From Hoylesella pleuritidis JCM 14110 (lineage in GTDB: Bacteria > Bacteroidota > Bacteroidia > Bacteroidales > Bacteroidaceae), in assembly GCF_000613725.1 (NCBI RefSeq), contig NZ_BAJN01000002.1, forward strand, positions 204,683 through 268,682: a stretch of DNA of 64,000 nucleotides. Direction: 5' to 3'. The stretch's first letter is position 1. Each line of letters opens with the position of its first letter. Below, one piece after another: positions 40,175-49,942 of this stretch. Both the position numbers and the translations under genes were made by a program. Under the pieces are notes generated by a model. The model did not search any database, was not told where the DNA came from, and saw nothing but the letters and a program-made list of their open reading frames with translations.

Positions 40175-41347
40175 TCATTTGCGCCGAAACAGATCCTTGA
40201 TACCATCCATATCGAAGGTAAGAGAGAAGCGGAGGGTCTGGTCGAGTGGATTACTCTTGGTCGTGGCAATGACATATCCCGCATCCAAAGAGAACACATT
40301 CATCTTGAATCCGGCACCGACGGTAAAGTATTTAAGATCTCCTTTGTTGGCGCTTTCATTGTGATAGCCGGCTCGCAGACTGAATTTGTCATTGTAAATA
40401 TATTCTGCTCCGATGCTCCATTGCACCTCTTGCATCTCTTCTTTGAATCCTCCGGGAGCGTCGCTGAAACTCTTGAAGATGCCGCTGATGCTCGAAACGT
40501 CGTAGTAATCGCGTTGAAGGCGGTCTTGGTAGGCTTGCGTGGTTTCGCCATCTTGCTGTTTCGGTTTGGTGGGAACAAGCAATTTGTTAGCATCGGCAGC
40601 CAAAGTGAGCCGGTTGTAATTGTCAATGGGAATCATCAAAGCACCTCCCAAGCGCAGGTTTGTGGGTATAAAGTCGCTGTTGTCATCGTTACCCATATTG
40701 ATTTTGCTGCCGATATTCGAGATGTTCAGGCCCAAGCCCAACTGGCATTCACGCGCTCCGAGCGTGGGATAGGTCTGGTAATAGAGTCCCAAATCAGCTG
40801 CAAAGGCCGATCCCAGACTTGTTTCCTCGCTGTAACTGTATGTCAGATCGGAATAGATCCACCGCACACCGGCCGCAATCGACAATTTCTCACTCAGCAT
40901 AATGGAGTAAGCCACATCGAAAGACATCTCATACGGGCGTATGGTCATTGCTGCTGTGCCGGGCTTGTTAGTCTCAACCTCGCCGAGAGAGAAGTATCTT
41001 AGTGAGCTTGAAACGGCCGAATAATTGCCGATTCGATAATAGCCTGCGAGATAGGCAAGGTAAATATCGGTGACCAATTGCCGCAGCCAAGGCGTATAAT
41101 TCAGTGAAACGCCGGCCCGTGAGATGTTAAACGGGTACTTGGCGGGATTCCAATATTGTGAATTTACATCCGGATCGGTGGCTACTCCGACATCACCCAT
41201 ACCAGCGCCACGGGCATCCGGAGCAATCATCTGCGAGGTAACGGAATAGTAAACGGGGTTGAACATCCGCGGTTTGTCCTGTGCCCGTACTATAATTGAC
41301 GCTGTACAGAGCAGCGAGAGTAGGGCTATTCTTGTCAGTTTGTTCAT
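40175..41347 (-). CDS. porV: Type IX secretion outer-membrane protein PorV (LptO)
   Basis: The 390-residue protein has the signal MNKLTRIALLSLLCTASIIVRAQ. A FadL-like barrel follows, with DARGAGMGDVGVATDPDVNS and YWNPAKYPF near residue 60, which is characteristic of PorV. The late strands (FKMNVFSLDAGYVIAT) complete the barrel. In the T9SS, PorV carries cargo from the translocon to the PorU sortase and helps attach it to A-LPS. It lies 41 bp downstream of porU on the same strand, so the pair is co-transcribed. Confidence 0.95.
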   Translation of the reverse strand: MNKLTRIALLSLLCTASIIVRAQDKPRMFNPVYYSVTSQMIAPDARGAGMGDVGVATDPDVNSQYWNPAKYPFNISRAGVSLNYTPWLRQLVTDIYLAYLAGYYRIGNYSAVSSSLRYFSLGEVETNKPGTAAMTIRPYEMSFDVAYSIMLSEKLSIAAGVRWIYSDLTYSYSEETSLGSAFAADLGLYYQTYPTLGARECQLGLGLNISNIGSKINMGNDDNSDFIPTNLRLGGALMIPIDNYNRLTLAADANKLLVPTKPKQQDGETTQAYQDRLQRDYYDVSSISGIFKSFSDAPGGFKEEMQEVQWSIGAEYIYNDKFSLRAGYHNESANKGDLKYFTVGAGFKMNVFSLDAGYVIATTKSNPLDQTLRFSLTFDMDGIKDLFRRK

Positions 41348-41388
41348 TCTTCGGTCAATGATTTTAATAATGAAACGTTGTCATTGGG

Positions 41389-44300
41389 CTATTTATTGCT
41401 CGTAATGATTAGTTTTCGGGCTTTGGAAACGTAATGACTGCCGTTGCAGGCGATGCTTACGCGGTAGAGATAAACACCCGTTTCGAGCCGGTTTCCGTTG
41501 TCGGCGGTCAGATTCCAAGGCACGGTATAGGTGCCCGAAGTGCTCACACCGCGCTCCTGGTGGGTCCAAAGCGGGCAGCCGTTGAGGTCGAACACCTCGA
41601 TGAGTACATCTATTTCGCTACCCGTTCGGTCGTGATTGATGATGAAACCGGTGGTCGTTGAGGCCGGGTTTTCAGTACATCCGATGCTGAAAAGCGACGG
41701 TTCGAGACCTTCTACGACCGTGAATGAGAGGCGTGTTGTCGATGAGTTGTTCAGCACATCCCACGCTCTGAACGTGAGTTCGTGCTTTCCCGGTGTCAGC
41801 ATCGGTATGTTGAAAGCCACTGATCCGGCGGTATATGAATTGAAATCGTATGTAAAGCGGTCGTTCAACACATAGCTTTGCGCGGCCAGTCCGTCGATAG
41901 TCAGCTGCAAGTCGTGCCCGATGCTGCTGCCGCTGACGTTCAGTCCGCTTTCGTCTCGTAGTTGAGCGACAAAGTAAGGTGTGCTGTTTACCTTTCCGCC
42001 ATTGGTAAACGAGGGTGAGTTGAGGTAACAATAGATGGCGGGTCCGATGGAATCGGTGCTCGAAATACCGCTTCCGCCGATGAGAAACCTATCTGATGAG
42101 CCGTGGGCAGTCATTGTTCGGCCGGTATTAACGGCATAGACGTTGATCAATCCGGCGCCTTCGGTATAGTCGATGTCCTTTGGAATGGCGAAGGAAAACG
42201 TGAAACGACTGCCCCGAACACTGTCGGAACCGTTAAAAATCGTGCGTGTCCGGTCGTGATAAGTGAATGGTGAGGAGGCGCCCGACTTCGAATTGTCGTT
42301 CAACCGGCACGTAATCAGCTCTCGTTTGTCTCTGACGAGGGCCGTAACGATACCTTGAAAGTTGCTGACTCCCTCTATATGGCCTTTCACTGTGGCTACA
42401 GTGCCGGCCCGCAAACGTGCAATCGCTGTGGCAGAAGCTGTCGGAACATCGTTCACCGAGTCGATAACAGCTCGTAAGGTGGGCTGATTGAGCGCCAGAG
42501 CCGGGTCTCCCAAAAGGGCGTATTGCAGTTTATTAGTCGTCAAGTCTTGCTCGGTGGTAATCAATTCATTCTTAGCCAGTCGCTGAGCTTCGCCTATCGG
42601 TATAGGTTTTCCATCTTTTTTGCCGAGCACGTAGCGTAGAAACGCCATATTGATAACGCGGTTTCGGTCGGCATAAACGGTACGCGTGGTTCCGTAAAAG
42701 GCCACAGCGCCGCCCCGTTTGTTGAGAATGGCTGCCTCGCCAATAGTCGGCACAGCACCATCGAACGGCATAATGTCGCACGACGCAGTAATCCAAAGCG
42801 GCAGATTCTTATTTGTGAAGCGCTCGAAATCTGTGAGTTTCAATACCGATTCGTGTGAAATTACATCCTCACGACCGTGTCCTGCATAATCCATTATCAA
42901 TGCCCCATCGGTCTGTTGCTGCTTAATGGTGCGCTCAACATCGGGATATGTGAAGCCCGTAGACGACGATTCGCGACGGTAAGCATCCCACATCACCTTG
43001 CGAACAACGTACCCCGGATGTCCTGTTGCAGCCTGTTCGGCAGCGTCATCGGCGTCTTTCATATGGAGATTAGCGTTTCCGTCGTCGCCCATAAACAGCA
43101 AAGTGTTTTGCCACGGACCCGCGTTGGCATTACTAGCATAGGCTATCGTCTTGTCGACAAGCGTTTTGGCATCGTCTGGATCGACCACAGGGAAGCGCCC
43201 GACAGCTACATCCTGCTTGTCGGTTTGCTGCAAATCGCCCCCCTCGCCGTCGTCTAACAGACAGAAAAAACCATCGTCCACGTAACACGAAACCTTGTTA
43301 AACGAATTCTCGCTTTCATAACATAGCAGGTAATCTTCGGGCTTTGTGGCAGCCCAATGAGCCGTATTCATTCGGTTATCCCACGCACAATCGCCGAAGA
43401 GTAACAGATAACGGGGCAGATCTTCGGCCTTTTCGGCACGGTCGTAAAGCATTTTCAGATAGCGGCGATAGGCATTGGCGTCGGGCGTTCCGCTGCTGAA
43501 CTCATTGAGAAGTTCGTCTGCCGGCACGATGCGCACTCGCAATCCGTCGTGACGTTCGTGGAAAGCGGCCAACCGACGAGCCTGCTCCAAGAGCTTTTGC
43601 GATGTCGGAATGATGATTACCATATCGCAAGCTGCATCGGCGTGACGGTCTTGCGGGGTGATGTTATGTACGTATTCGGCAGCCGGAAAGGCATCGACAG
43701 CTAAGCGAGGAGCCGGTTTTGGCGTGTCGAATGTGATGGAAATATAATCTAATCGTACCGGACCACCGGCCGTTGTACTGACTGTGACGGCGTTATCGGT
43801 CGTCAGATTGTCTACGGGCAGTGTAACAACGGTTTCCTTTCCTTTCTCATACGTGTCGGCTTCACTGTCTGTCCACGTCATCGAAGCGGTTCCGATGCGT
43901 GTTCCGTTGCACGTGATGACGGCCTCGCTGGTGGTTCCTGCAGTTACGGCAACCGATAAAACGCCTCGCGATTGATGGCCGGGCGCTTTGACGTTGAATG
44001 TATGCGATGTGCCTTTGGCTATGGGAATGTCCTCGAAAAGATTGCGACCGCCTTGGTACCAAGCATAATTATCTACCTCGTGCAGGATGTGATAGTCGGC
44101 TGCCGAGGGATAAAACGATGCGAGAAAAGCTGTAGAATCGACCGTCAGAGGTGCTGCATCGCTTTCTGTAATAAAGTAATAGCCATAGTCGGAATAGGGG
44201 TTTCGCGTGCGAATGGTGGTCTTTCGGTCGGCCCAACTCACTGTACCGCGACCGTAAAAAAGTCGTTGTCCGCCCACGATACAGGTCGGAATTTCTTTCA

Positions 44301-44949
44301 AATCGTCATATTCGGTCAGGTCATTGGCCGTCAATATCTCGTTTTGTAGGTGTCCGCCGTAGCCGTAAATCTTTACTTTCTCAGGATGGGTAAAGCCTGC
44401 CCGTCGGATCACTTCATCCGTCAGACGATGCACGCCATTGTCTTTCACACGGATTTTTGCCCATCGTCCGCTCGCCAAAACAGAGTGGTCGGCATACGGC
44501 AGACTACTTTTCGGGCTGCGTGTAATGGCTTTTGCCTGCACTGCGGACGACTTCTTGCGCCGCGCCTCTATACTGATCATAAAGCTACTGAGTATCAGCC
44601 ACTTGCCATTGCGGTGTACTAAGGGACAGAAATTCACTTCCAAGGCACCTCGTTTGCGGTCGACGACGATGCGACGGTTAATTCGCGGGAATGCAGGTAA
44701 TACCGAATCGGCCAGCATCCGGAGTTTTTTCACTTCTGCAATAGGCATCTCCGTGAACTCGGGATATCTGATTTGGACGGTATAAACAGAGTCTTTGAAC
44801 TGGTCTCCAAGAGCAAATGAGCGGGTAAAATACGGCAATCGTCCCTCGATTCTGACGTCTTTTGCCGCCAAATTTACAAACTCTTGCCCTTGCATCTGTG
44901 TGCAAAGCAAGAGCAAAAGACTGATACAAAGATGTCTAATAATTCTCAT
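41389..44949 (-). CDS. porU: Type IX secretion system sortase PorU
   Basis: The protein has 1,186 residues, the expected size. After a signal peptide (MRIIRHLCISLLLLLCTQMQ) there is an N-terminal beta domain, then a gingipain-like C25 peptidase domain. The catalytic His is in LIMDYAGHGREDVISHES near residue 690, and the Cys is in LPLWITASCDIMPFDG near residue 725. A C-terminal Ig-like and T9SS-type tail follows (YLYRVSIACNGSHYVSKA). PorU cleaves the C-terminal signal of T9SS cargo and attaches the cargo to anionic LPS. T9SS cargo was not recognised elsewhere in this window. Confidence 0.96.
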   Translation of the reverse strand: MRIIRHLCISLLLLLCTQMQGQEFVNLAAKDVRIEGRLPYFTRSFALGDQFKDSVYTVQIRYPEFTEMPIAEVKKLRMLADSVLPAFPRINRRIVVDRKRGALEVNFCPLVHRNGKWLILSSFMISIEARRKKSSAVQAKAITRSPKSSLPYADHSVLASGRWAKIRVKDNGVHRLTDEVIRRAGFTHPEKVKIYGYGGHLQNEILTANDLTEYDDLKEIPTCIVGGQRLFYGRGTVSWADRKTTIRTRNPYSDYGYYFITESDAAPLTVDSTAFLASFYPSAADYHILHEVDNYAWYQGGRNLFEDIPIAKGTSHTFNVKAPGHQSRGVLSVAVTAGTTSEAVITCNGTRIGTASMTWTDSEADTYEKGKETVVTLPVDNLTTDNAVTVSTTAGGPVRLDYISITFDTPKPAPRLAVDAFPAAEYVHNITPQDRHADAACDMVIIIPTSQKLLEQARRLAAFHERHDGLRVRIVPADELLNEFSSGTPDANAYRRYLKMLYDRAEKAEDLPRYLLLFGDCAWDNRMNTAHWAATKPEDYLLCYESENSFNKVSCYVDDGFFCLLDDGEGGDLQQTDKQDVAVGRFPVVDPDDAKTLVDKTIAYASNANAGPWQNTLLFMGDDGNANLHMKDADDAAEQAATGHPGYVVRKVMWDAYRRESSSTGFTYPDVERTIKQQQTDGALIMDYAGHGREDVISHESVLKLTDFERFTNKNLPLWITASCDIMPFDGAVPTIGEAAILNKRGGAVAFYGTTRTVYADRNRVINMAFLRYVLGKKDGKPIPIGEAQRLAKNELITTEQDLTTNKLQYALLGDPALALNQPTLRAVIDSVNDVPTASATAIARLRAGTVATVKGHIEGVSNFQGIVTALVRDKRELITCRLNDNSKSGASSPFTYHDRTRTIFNGSDSVRGSRFTFSFAIPKDIDYTEGAGLINVYAVNTGRTMTAHGSSDRFLIGGSGISSTDSIGPAIYCYLNSPSFTNGGKVNSTPYFVAQLRDESGLNVSGSSIGHDLQLTIDGLAAQSYVLNDRFTYDFNSYTAGSVAFNIPMLTPGKHELTFRAWDVLNNSSTTRLSFTVVEGLEPSLFSIGCTENPASTTTGFIINHDRTGSEIDVLIEVFDLNGCPLWTHQERGVSTSGTYTVPWNLTADNGNRLETGVYLYRVSIACNGSHYVSKARKLIITSNK

Positions 44950-45044
44950 TCCTTTACTCTTCTCCCCTCAAACAGATTGCGAAAAATGAGATTTCTTGTT
45001 CTCATTCGTGTCTCCTTTCTTTCGGAGGGGCTGCCGGAGACCAT

Positions 45045-45660
45045 TTATTTGCAATTGAATTCCATTACCTTTTGCTCTTCGATATACCCTTCGATGTGGT
45101 CATCGATGTGTACGGGACCCGTTCCTGCGGGCGTTCCTGTATAAAGAATGTCGCCCGTTTTGAGGGTGAAGAACCGACTGATATAGGCTATCAGCTCATC
45201 TACTTGAAACAACATATCGCTCGTACAACCCTCTTGCACGGTGCATCCGTTGATATCTAACCGAAAGCGAAGTGCCTGAATATCGCGTAATTTGTGCACA
45301 TCTATCCAGTCGCCGATAGCTGCTGAGCCGTCGAAACCTTTGCATAGGTCCCACGGCAGACCTGCTTTGCGCAGCTGTTGTTGCCATTCGCGGGCCGTAA
45401 AGTCTACTCCCAAAGTCACCGCATCATAGTAACGATGGGCGAAACGCTGTGGAATCGTCTTGCCTAACCTGCTGATTCGTACCACGATTTCGGCTTCATA
45501 ATCGATTCGTCCCATATCATCGGGGATGAAAAAGCTTATGCGACCTTAGCAAAGCAGTGTCTGCTTTGGTGAAAATGACCGGAGTCTCCGGTTTATATAA
45601 CGTTCCGTCCAACTCTTTATTGTGTTGGATGTAGTTCATTCCGACTGCAAATATCTTCAT
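45045..45660 (-). CDS. Fumarylacetoacetate-hydrolase-family protein, frameshifted
   Basis: The first frame starts MKIFAVGMNYIQHNKELDG at 45660 and stops after KLFHPR. The second carries DDMGRIDYEAEIVVRISRLG with the metal-binding Glu pair, DAVTLGVDFTARE, PWDLCKGFDGSAAIGDW, and the closing GDILYTGTPAGTGPV. Removing one T from the run of five near 45531 joins them as KLFIPDDMGRID, giving about 205 residues, the normal length. The family includes acylpyruvases and oxaloacetate decarboxylases acting on small diketo acids. As written it is broken; a homopolymer error is likely. Confidence 0.88.
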
Positions 45661-45809
45661 TCTGACAATTTTTAGCCCTTTTTCTTCCCTTTCGGAGAAG
45701 TCGAAAAGGTGGGGTGGAGTGCTGTTTTACAAATTGATTATTGCTGATTGATATTGAGAGCTTGAGCGTTTTATAGCCGGTTGAGAATCGAAAATACACA
45801 GAGTACATT

Positions 45810-45922
45810 GCCGTTAACGCTTACTTGTATTGCGAAAAGCCGTTAATCGTCGTGTGATTAACTATTACTTGCACGCCGTTTAACGGTTAGTGGCAATGCA
45901 TTTGACTATTAACTGAATTGTT
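45810..45922. repeat. 22-bp tandem repeat array R7
   Basis: Units GCCGTTAATCGTCGTGTGAT, ACTATTACTTGCACGCCGTT and ACGGTTAGTGGCAATGCATT lie in about 22-bp spacing. They are followed by TTTGTATCTCTTTTGATT. Confidence 0.75.
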
Positions 45923-45978
45923 ATTTGTATCTCTTTTGATTCCAAATCGCAGCAGACTGCTTTATTCCTATATTAAAA

Positions 45979-46015
45979 ATGCCGGCCCTTTTTTATAAAA
46001 GTGGCCGGCATATAA
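45979..46015 (-). terminator. Terminator of rpsB-tsf
   Basis: A perfect stem, ATGCCGGCC (45979-45987) with GGCCGGCAT (46003-46011), is followed on the minus strand by TTTTAATA, about 40 bp after the tsf stop. Confidence 0.85.
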
Positions 46016-46051
46016 TTATGTTTTACTAAAAAAGATGAGATGATTCGAATA

Positions 46052-47044
46052 TTATTCAGCCCGAAGCGTGAAGCGTTTGAATGCTGTCACGGTGAGCTCT
46101 TTATCCGCAGCGTGCAGGTAGTCACTGACAGTGAGCTTGCTGTCTTGGATAAATTCCTGGTTTAACAGGCACGATTCTTTGTAGAATTTGGCCATTCTTC
46201 CCTTGGCAATATTCTGTATCATCTGCTCGGGTAAGTTGTTAGCTTTCTCCGTTGCGACGTCTTTCTTGATGCGACGGATTTCTTCTGCTTGTGCTTCTGT
46301 TATCTCTTTCTTAGCGATTCCTTCTGCAATGTGCTCCTCGTTTTCGGCTATATAGAGATTGAAACCGGCCTTCTTCAAAGCTGCCTGAACAGCTTTCTCA
46401 ATCTGTTCTTCCTTTGTTTTCTCGATGGCTACCTTCAACTCGTTGTCCTTAACGTCCTGAGGCACGCTCGCTTCATCAAGAGCCACAGGATTCATAGCGG
46501 CAATCTGCATCGTCACTGCGTGGCCCTGCTCTTCTGCGGACTTGTTCAACTGAACCAAAGTGCACAAAAGATTCTTGTTCATATGGTTGTATGAGTAGAT
46601 GTTTGGGCCTTCGAGATAGTTGTATCCGTCAAGTTCCATCTTCTCACCGGTGATTCCTGAGCGTGCAATAATTGCCTCTTGAACGGTCTGTCCGTCGTTG
46701 AATTTCAGGTTTTTCACCTCTTCTAAGCTCTTGGCTTTGGCTGCAACGGCTTCGTCGAGGATGTTGCGTGTGAGCTGAATATAGTCTTCGCCGTTGGCAA
46801 CGAAGTCGGTTTCGCACTTCAAAGCGATGATGGCACCGAAGCCGTCAACTACTTTTACGAGCACGCAACCATTGGAAGTCTCGCGGTCTGAACGCTTAGC
46901 GGCGATGGCTTGACCCTTTTCCCGGATGATTTCTATTGCCTTTTCGATATTGCCCTCACTGTCGGTGAGCGCCTTTTTGCAGTCAGCAAGCCCCGCGCCT
47001 GTCAGTTTACGGAGTTTCTGAACATCAGCTATTGAAACATTCAT
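46052..47044 (-). CDS. tsf: Elongation factor Ts
   Basis: The protein has 330 residues. The N-terminal UBA-like domain (SIADVQKLRKLTGAGLADCK) is followed by KGQAIAAKRSDRETSNGCV and the conserved CETDFVANGEDY. The long coiled-coil body is the Bacteroidota form. EF-Ts recycles EF-Tu by exchanging GDP. The ATG at 47044 starts MNVSIADVQ; a TTG six bases upstream is unlikely. It is 46 bp downstream of rpsB and ends at a strong terminator. Confidence 0.98.
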   Translation of the reverse strand: MNVSIADVQKLRKLTGAGLADCKKALTDSEGNIEKAIEIIREKGQAIAAKRSDRETSNGCVLVKVVDGFGAIIALKCETDFVANGEDYIQLTRNILDEAVAAKAKSLEEVKNLKFNDGQTVQEAIIARSGITGEKMELDGYNYLEGPNIYSYNHMNKNLLCTLVQLNKSAEEQGHAVTMQIAAMNPVALDEASVPQDVKDNELKVAIEKTKEEQIEKAVQAALKKAGFNLYIAENEEHIAEGIAKKEITEAQAEEIRRIKKDVATEKANNLPEQMIQNIAKGRMAKFYKESCLLNQEFIQDSKLTVSDYLHAADKELTVTAFKRFTLRAE

Positions 47045-47090
47045 TGTCAATATTCCTTTGTCATTTAGATATTAATAATAATGAGAAGAA

Positions 47091-47924
47091 TTATTCTGCG
47101 GCAGGTGCTTCAGCCTCAACCGGAGTCTCCGTAGCAGCTGATTCTTCCTCTTTGCGTGCCTTACGAGATGTGCGGCGACGACCTTCTGCGGCTTCTTCTG
47201 CCTGTTCTGCGGCTGCTTTTTCATCCGCTTTCTCGGCTTTCCGTTCCTCTAATCCCTCGGCAATAGCAGTGCAACAAGCTGTGAGAATCACGTCGATGCT
47301 GTCTTTTGCGTCGTCATTGGCCGGGATAATAAAGTCTATATTCTTCGGATCCGAATTCGTATCGACTATTGCAAAGACAGGAATACCAAGACGGTTGGCT
47401 TCTCTTACAGCGATATTTTCTTTCATTACATCAATCACGAAGAGTGCGGCGGGCAGACGGGTAAGGTCTGCAATCGAGCCGAGATTCTTCTCCAACTTGG
47501 CCCGTTGACGGTTGATCTGCAAGATTTCACGCTTTGAAAGGTTGGCGAAAGTACCGTCATTCATCAGTTTGTCGATGTTCGTCATTTTCTTAACTGCCTT
47601 CCGAATAGTCGGGAAATTGGTGAGCATACCGCCCGGCCAACGCTCGATTACGTACGGCATATTGATGCTTGCAGCTCTCTCTGCAACCACTTCCTTAGCT
47701 TGTTTTTTAGTAGCGACGAACAGAATTTTCTTTCCTGATTTGGCGATTTGTTTCAAAGCGTCGGCTGCTTCATCGATTTTGGCAACTGTCTTGTGTAGAT
47801 CGATGATATGGATACCGTTTCTTTCCATAAAGATATACGGCGCCATAGCCGGATTCCATTTACGACTGAGGTGGCCAAAATGGCTTCCTGCCTGTAATAA
47901 TTGGTCAAAATTAGTTCTTGACAT
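47091..47924 (-). CDS. rpsB: 30S ribosomal protein S2
   Basis: The 277-residue protein begins MSRTNFDQLLQAGSHFGHLS and has RKWNPAMAPYIFMERNGIHI, VIERWPGGMLTNFPTIRKA and FVIDVMKENIAVREANRLGI. The C-terminus has a low-complexity acidic, Ala/Glu-rich tail (KADEKAAAEQAEEAAEG) typical of Bacteroidota S2. It is followed by tsf and preceded by a 220-bp gap with a possible RNA structure. Confidence 0.98.
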   Translation of the reverse strand: MSRTNFDQLLQAGSHFGHLSRKWNPAMAPYIFMERNGIHIIDLHKTVAKIDEAADALKQIAKSGKKILFVATKKQAKEVVAERAASINMPYVIERWPGGMLTNFPTIRKAVKKMTNIDKLMNDGTFANLSKREILQINRQRAKLEKNLGSIADLTRLPAALFVIDVMKENIAVREANRLGIPVFAIVDTNSDPKNIDFIIPANDDAKDSIDVILTACCTAIAEGLEERKAEKADEKAAAEQAEEAAEGRRRTSRKARKEEESAATETPVEAEAPAAE

Positions 47925-47980
47925 TTTGTTTTCTTTCTTTTGATTGTTTACTTTCTGTTGAATTCTTTTGTTAGAACCAG

Positions 47981-48111
47981 CCGCCGAGTAGTACTCCGAT
48001 CGAGTGTCTTGGCGGTTTAGATGCTAAACGAATTGTCTGTTTTTGAGTTGAGACGTTAATGAGTTTATAGGTCGATTCGCTATTTCTGACAAGATATCTG
48101 TCACAAACTTA
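47981..48111 (-). promoter_or_regulatory. Candidate rpsB leader with hairpin and -7 box
   Basis: In the gap between rpsI and rpsB the minus strand has TAAGTTTG (48111-48104), a possible -7 box. A structure follows in which CCGCC (48015-48011) pairs with GGCGG (47985-47981) and encloses ACTCGATCGGAGT-type complementarity. This suggests a separate transcript start with a structured leader, perhaps bound by S2. No family match can be claimed. Confidence 0.35.
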
Positions 48112-48144
48112 GAAATGATAAACTTAAAAACGAACACTCTCAAA

Positions 48145-48531
48145 TTAACGCTTACTGAACTGGAAGCGTTTGCGCGCCTTTGGACGACCCGGTTTCTTAC
48201 GCTCGACAGCACGTGAATCGCGTGTGAGAAAACCTTCGTCTTTCAACGCTTTCTTGTCGTCGGCATTGATTTTAACCAATGCACGGGCAATGGCAAGGCG
48301 CAAAGCCTGACTCTGTCCGGTAAAACCGCCGCCGTCAAGGTTTGCTTTGATATCGTATTTCTCGGTAACTTCGAGCAGCTGCAGCGGTTGTTTAACAACA
48401 AATTGCAGGATAGCTGACGGGAAATATACCGTTAAATCTTTTTTATTTATCGTGATCTTACCGGTTCCTTCAGTGAGGTATACACGAGCAACGGAGCTCT
48501 TACGGCGACCGATAGCATTAATCATTTCCAT
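48145..48531 (-). CDS. rpsI: 30S ribosomal protein S9
   Basis: The 128-residue protein starts MEMINAIGRRKSSVARVYLT. It has the conserved GGGFTGQSQALRLAIARAL and ends in the basic GRPKARKRFQFSKR tail that reaches the ribosomal P site. It lies 10 bp downstream of rplM, the usual pairing. Confidence 0.98.
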   Translation of the reverse strand: MEMINAIGRRKSSVARVYLTEGTGKITINKKDLTVYFPSAILQFVVKQPLQLLEVTEKYDIKANLDGGGFTGQSQALRLAIARALVKINADDKKALKDEGFLTRDSRAVERKKPGRPKARKRFQFSKR

Positions 48532-48541
48532 CTTTTCCTAA

Positions 48542-49003
48542 TTATTTATACTGGTTAATATCAATTGCCGTGGGCTTCTGAGCAGCCTTATCGTGCTCAG
48601 CTCCATTGTAAACGTACAGGTTTTTCAATATTTTGCGGCCGAGAATACCCTTCGGAAGCATTCCCTTTACGGCGTGGCGGATGATCTTCTCAGCACCATC
48701 GGGGCGCTTACGAAGCTCTGCGGGCGTGCTGAAACGCTGTCCGCCGGGATAACCGGTATAACGAGTGTAAACCTTATCAGTCTCTTTCTTGCCCGAGAAA
48801 ATTACCTTCTCAGCATTGATTAAGATGACATTATCTCCACAATCCACGTGTGGTGTGAAGCTGGGTTTGTACTTTCCGCGAAGTAATTTGGCTACTTTGG
48901 AGCACAGGCGACCCACAACCTGGTCGCTGGCATCGACTACCACCCACTCCTTTTTAGCTGTTTCCTTGTTCACGGAAATAGTTTTGTAACTTAAAGTGTC
49001 CAT
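48542..49003 (-). CDS. rplM: 50S ribosomal protein L13
   Basis: The 153-residue protein has DTLSYKTISVNKETAKKEWV, VVDASDQVVGRLCSKVAKLL, PSFTPHVDCGDNVILINAEK and the central AVKGMLPKGILGRKILKNL, all standard for L13. It is the first gene of the rplM-rpsI-rpsB-tsf cluster and has a leader of about 140 nt. Confidence 0.98.
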   Translation of the reverse strand: MDTLSYKTISVNKETAKKEWVVVDASDQVVGRLCSKVAKLLRGKYKPSFTPHVDCGDNVILINAEKVIFSGKKETDKVYTRYTGYPGGQRFSTPAELRKRPDGAEKIIRHAVKGMLPKGILGRKILKNLYVYNGAEHDKAAQKPTAIDINQYK

Positions 49004-49154
49004 TTCTTCTTTTCAATTTTACTACTAAAAAACATTTCATTCGTTGGCTCCGGACGATTCACTAACCGTCGCGCTCGGCCAAAAGCACGACTATTAACAC
49101 GCCCGAAAGTGGGGACTCTAAGTTCATCCCCGAAATAATCGGACTGCAAAGTTA
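49004..49154 (-). promoter_or_regulatory. rplM leader with -7 box and possible autoregulatory structure
   Basis: The minus strand has TAACTTTG at 49154-49147, a -7 box. The transcript then carries a GGGGA/TCCCC stem (49131-49127 with 49115-49111) and further GC-rich complementarity before the start codon. A long structured leader before rplM would fit an L13-binding autoregulatory element; such leaders have been proposed in Bacteroidia. The assignment is inferred. Confidence 0.45.
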
Positions 49155-49430
49155 CATATTTTATAAATAAAACACAGGTAAGACCCAGGATGAAATCTTG
49201 TGAATTATGCATTATTAACGATATTAATGTTTTTTGTGCCGTATCGAATTGCTTTCTGATGAACGGTTCGGCACCAATTCTCCGGCTCCGGCTTGCAGAT
49301 TAAAAAGAATTTAAATACGCCCATAAACAGTTTAAAAAAGACCGTTTTGTTTGTTCTTTGTACCGATATTCGTTTCTTTATAAAGACGAATCCGATAAAA
49401 ACGACTGACCGCTTAATACTACATAACGAT

Positions 49431-49620
49431 ATGCCTGACTTGAAAACGATTTTGCTTTCTGTGCTTTTGACAATGGGCATAGCCCCTTTACAGGCACAAA
49501 CCGTACATGGGAGGATTGTTGATGAGCACTCGAAGCCTGTGAAATACGCCAATGTCGTGGCATTGAATCCCGCGGACTACGCTCAGAAAACATAGAAAAG
49601 ATCGAGGTCATAGCCAACTT
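49431..49620 (+). pseudogene. Remnant of a TonB-dependent-receptor-like outer-membrane protein gene
   Basis: The frame encodes MPDLKTILLSVLLTMGIAPL and AQ, a signal peptide, then a carboxypeptidase-like regulatory strand, TVHGRIVDEHSKPVKYANVV. It stops after about 55 residues. Just beyond, in a second frame, NIEKIEVIAN matches the plug-domain DIEKIEVI stretch of outer-membrane beta-barrel family proteins. So the N-terminal domain has been joined to a short plug piece and the rest is lost: a deleted, non-functional copy. Nothing protein-like follows up to the repeat at 49943. Confidence 0.7.
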
Positions 49621-49942
49621 GTGGTCAGAAACTGCATCCAACTTTCTCTTCGTCCGATGTCTTCGTCTCTTCGGCAATGTACAGCCGGCGGCTTCCGTAA
49701 GTCAAGTTGATCGTCTATTACACATCCACTTGGGGAAAGACTCACAGTGCATCGAAGATAGAAAACAGCAATCAGGAAGATAGAAACAGGGCAATATAGC
49801 AAAGAACTTATCCCCCATTACCTCTCCGTCGTATTTCAAATAGAAAGAGACTTGTATTCCCCTGATATCTAATCACATACAGGCCTCATTCCAATGAATG
49901 CTTATTTACCTCGAAATTCCTTAACTCCTAACCTTGCAATTA

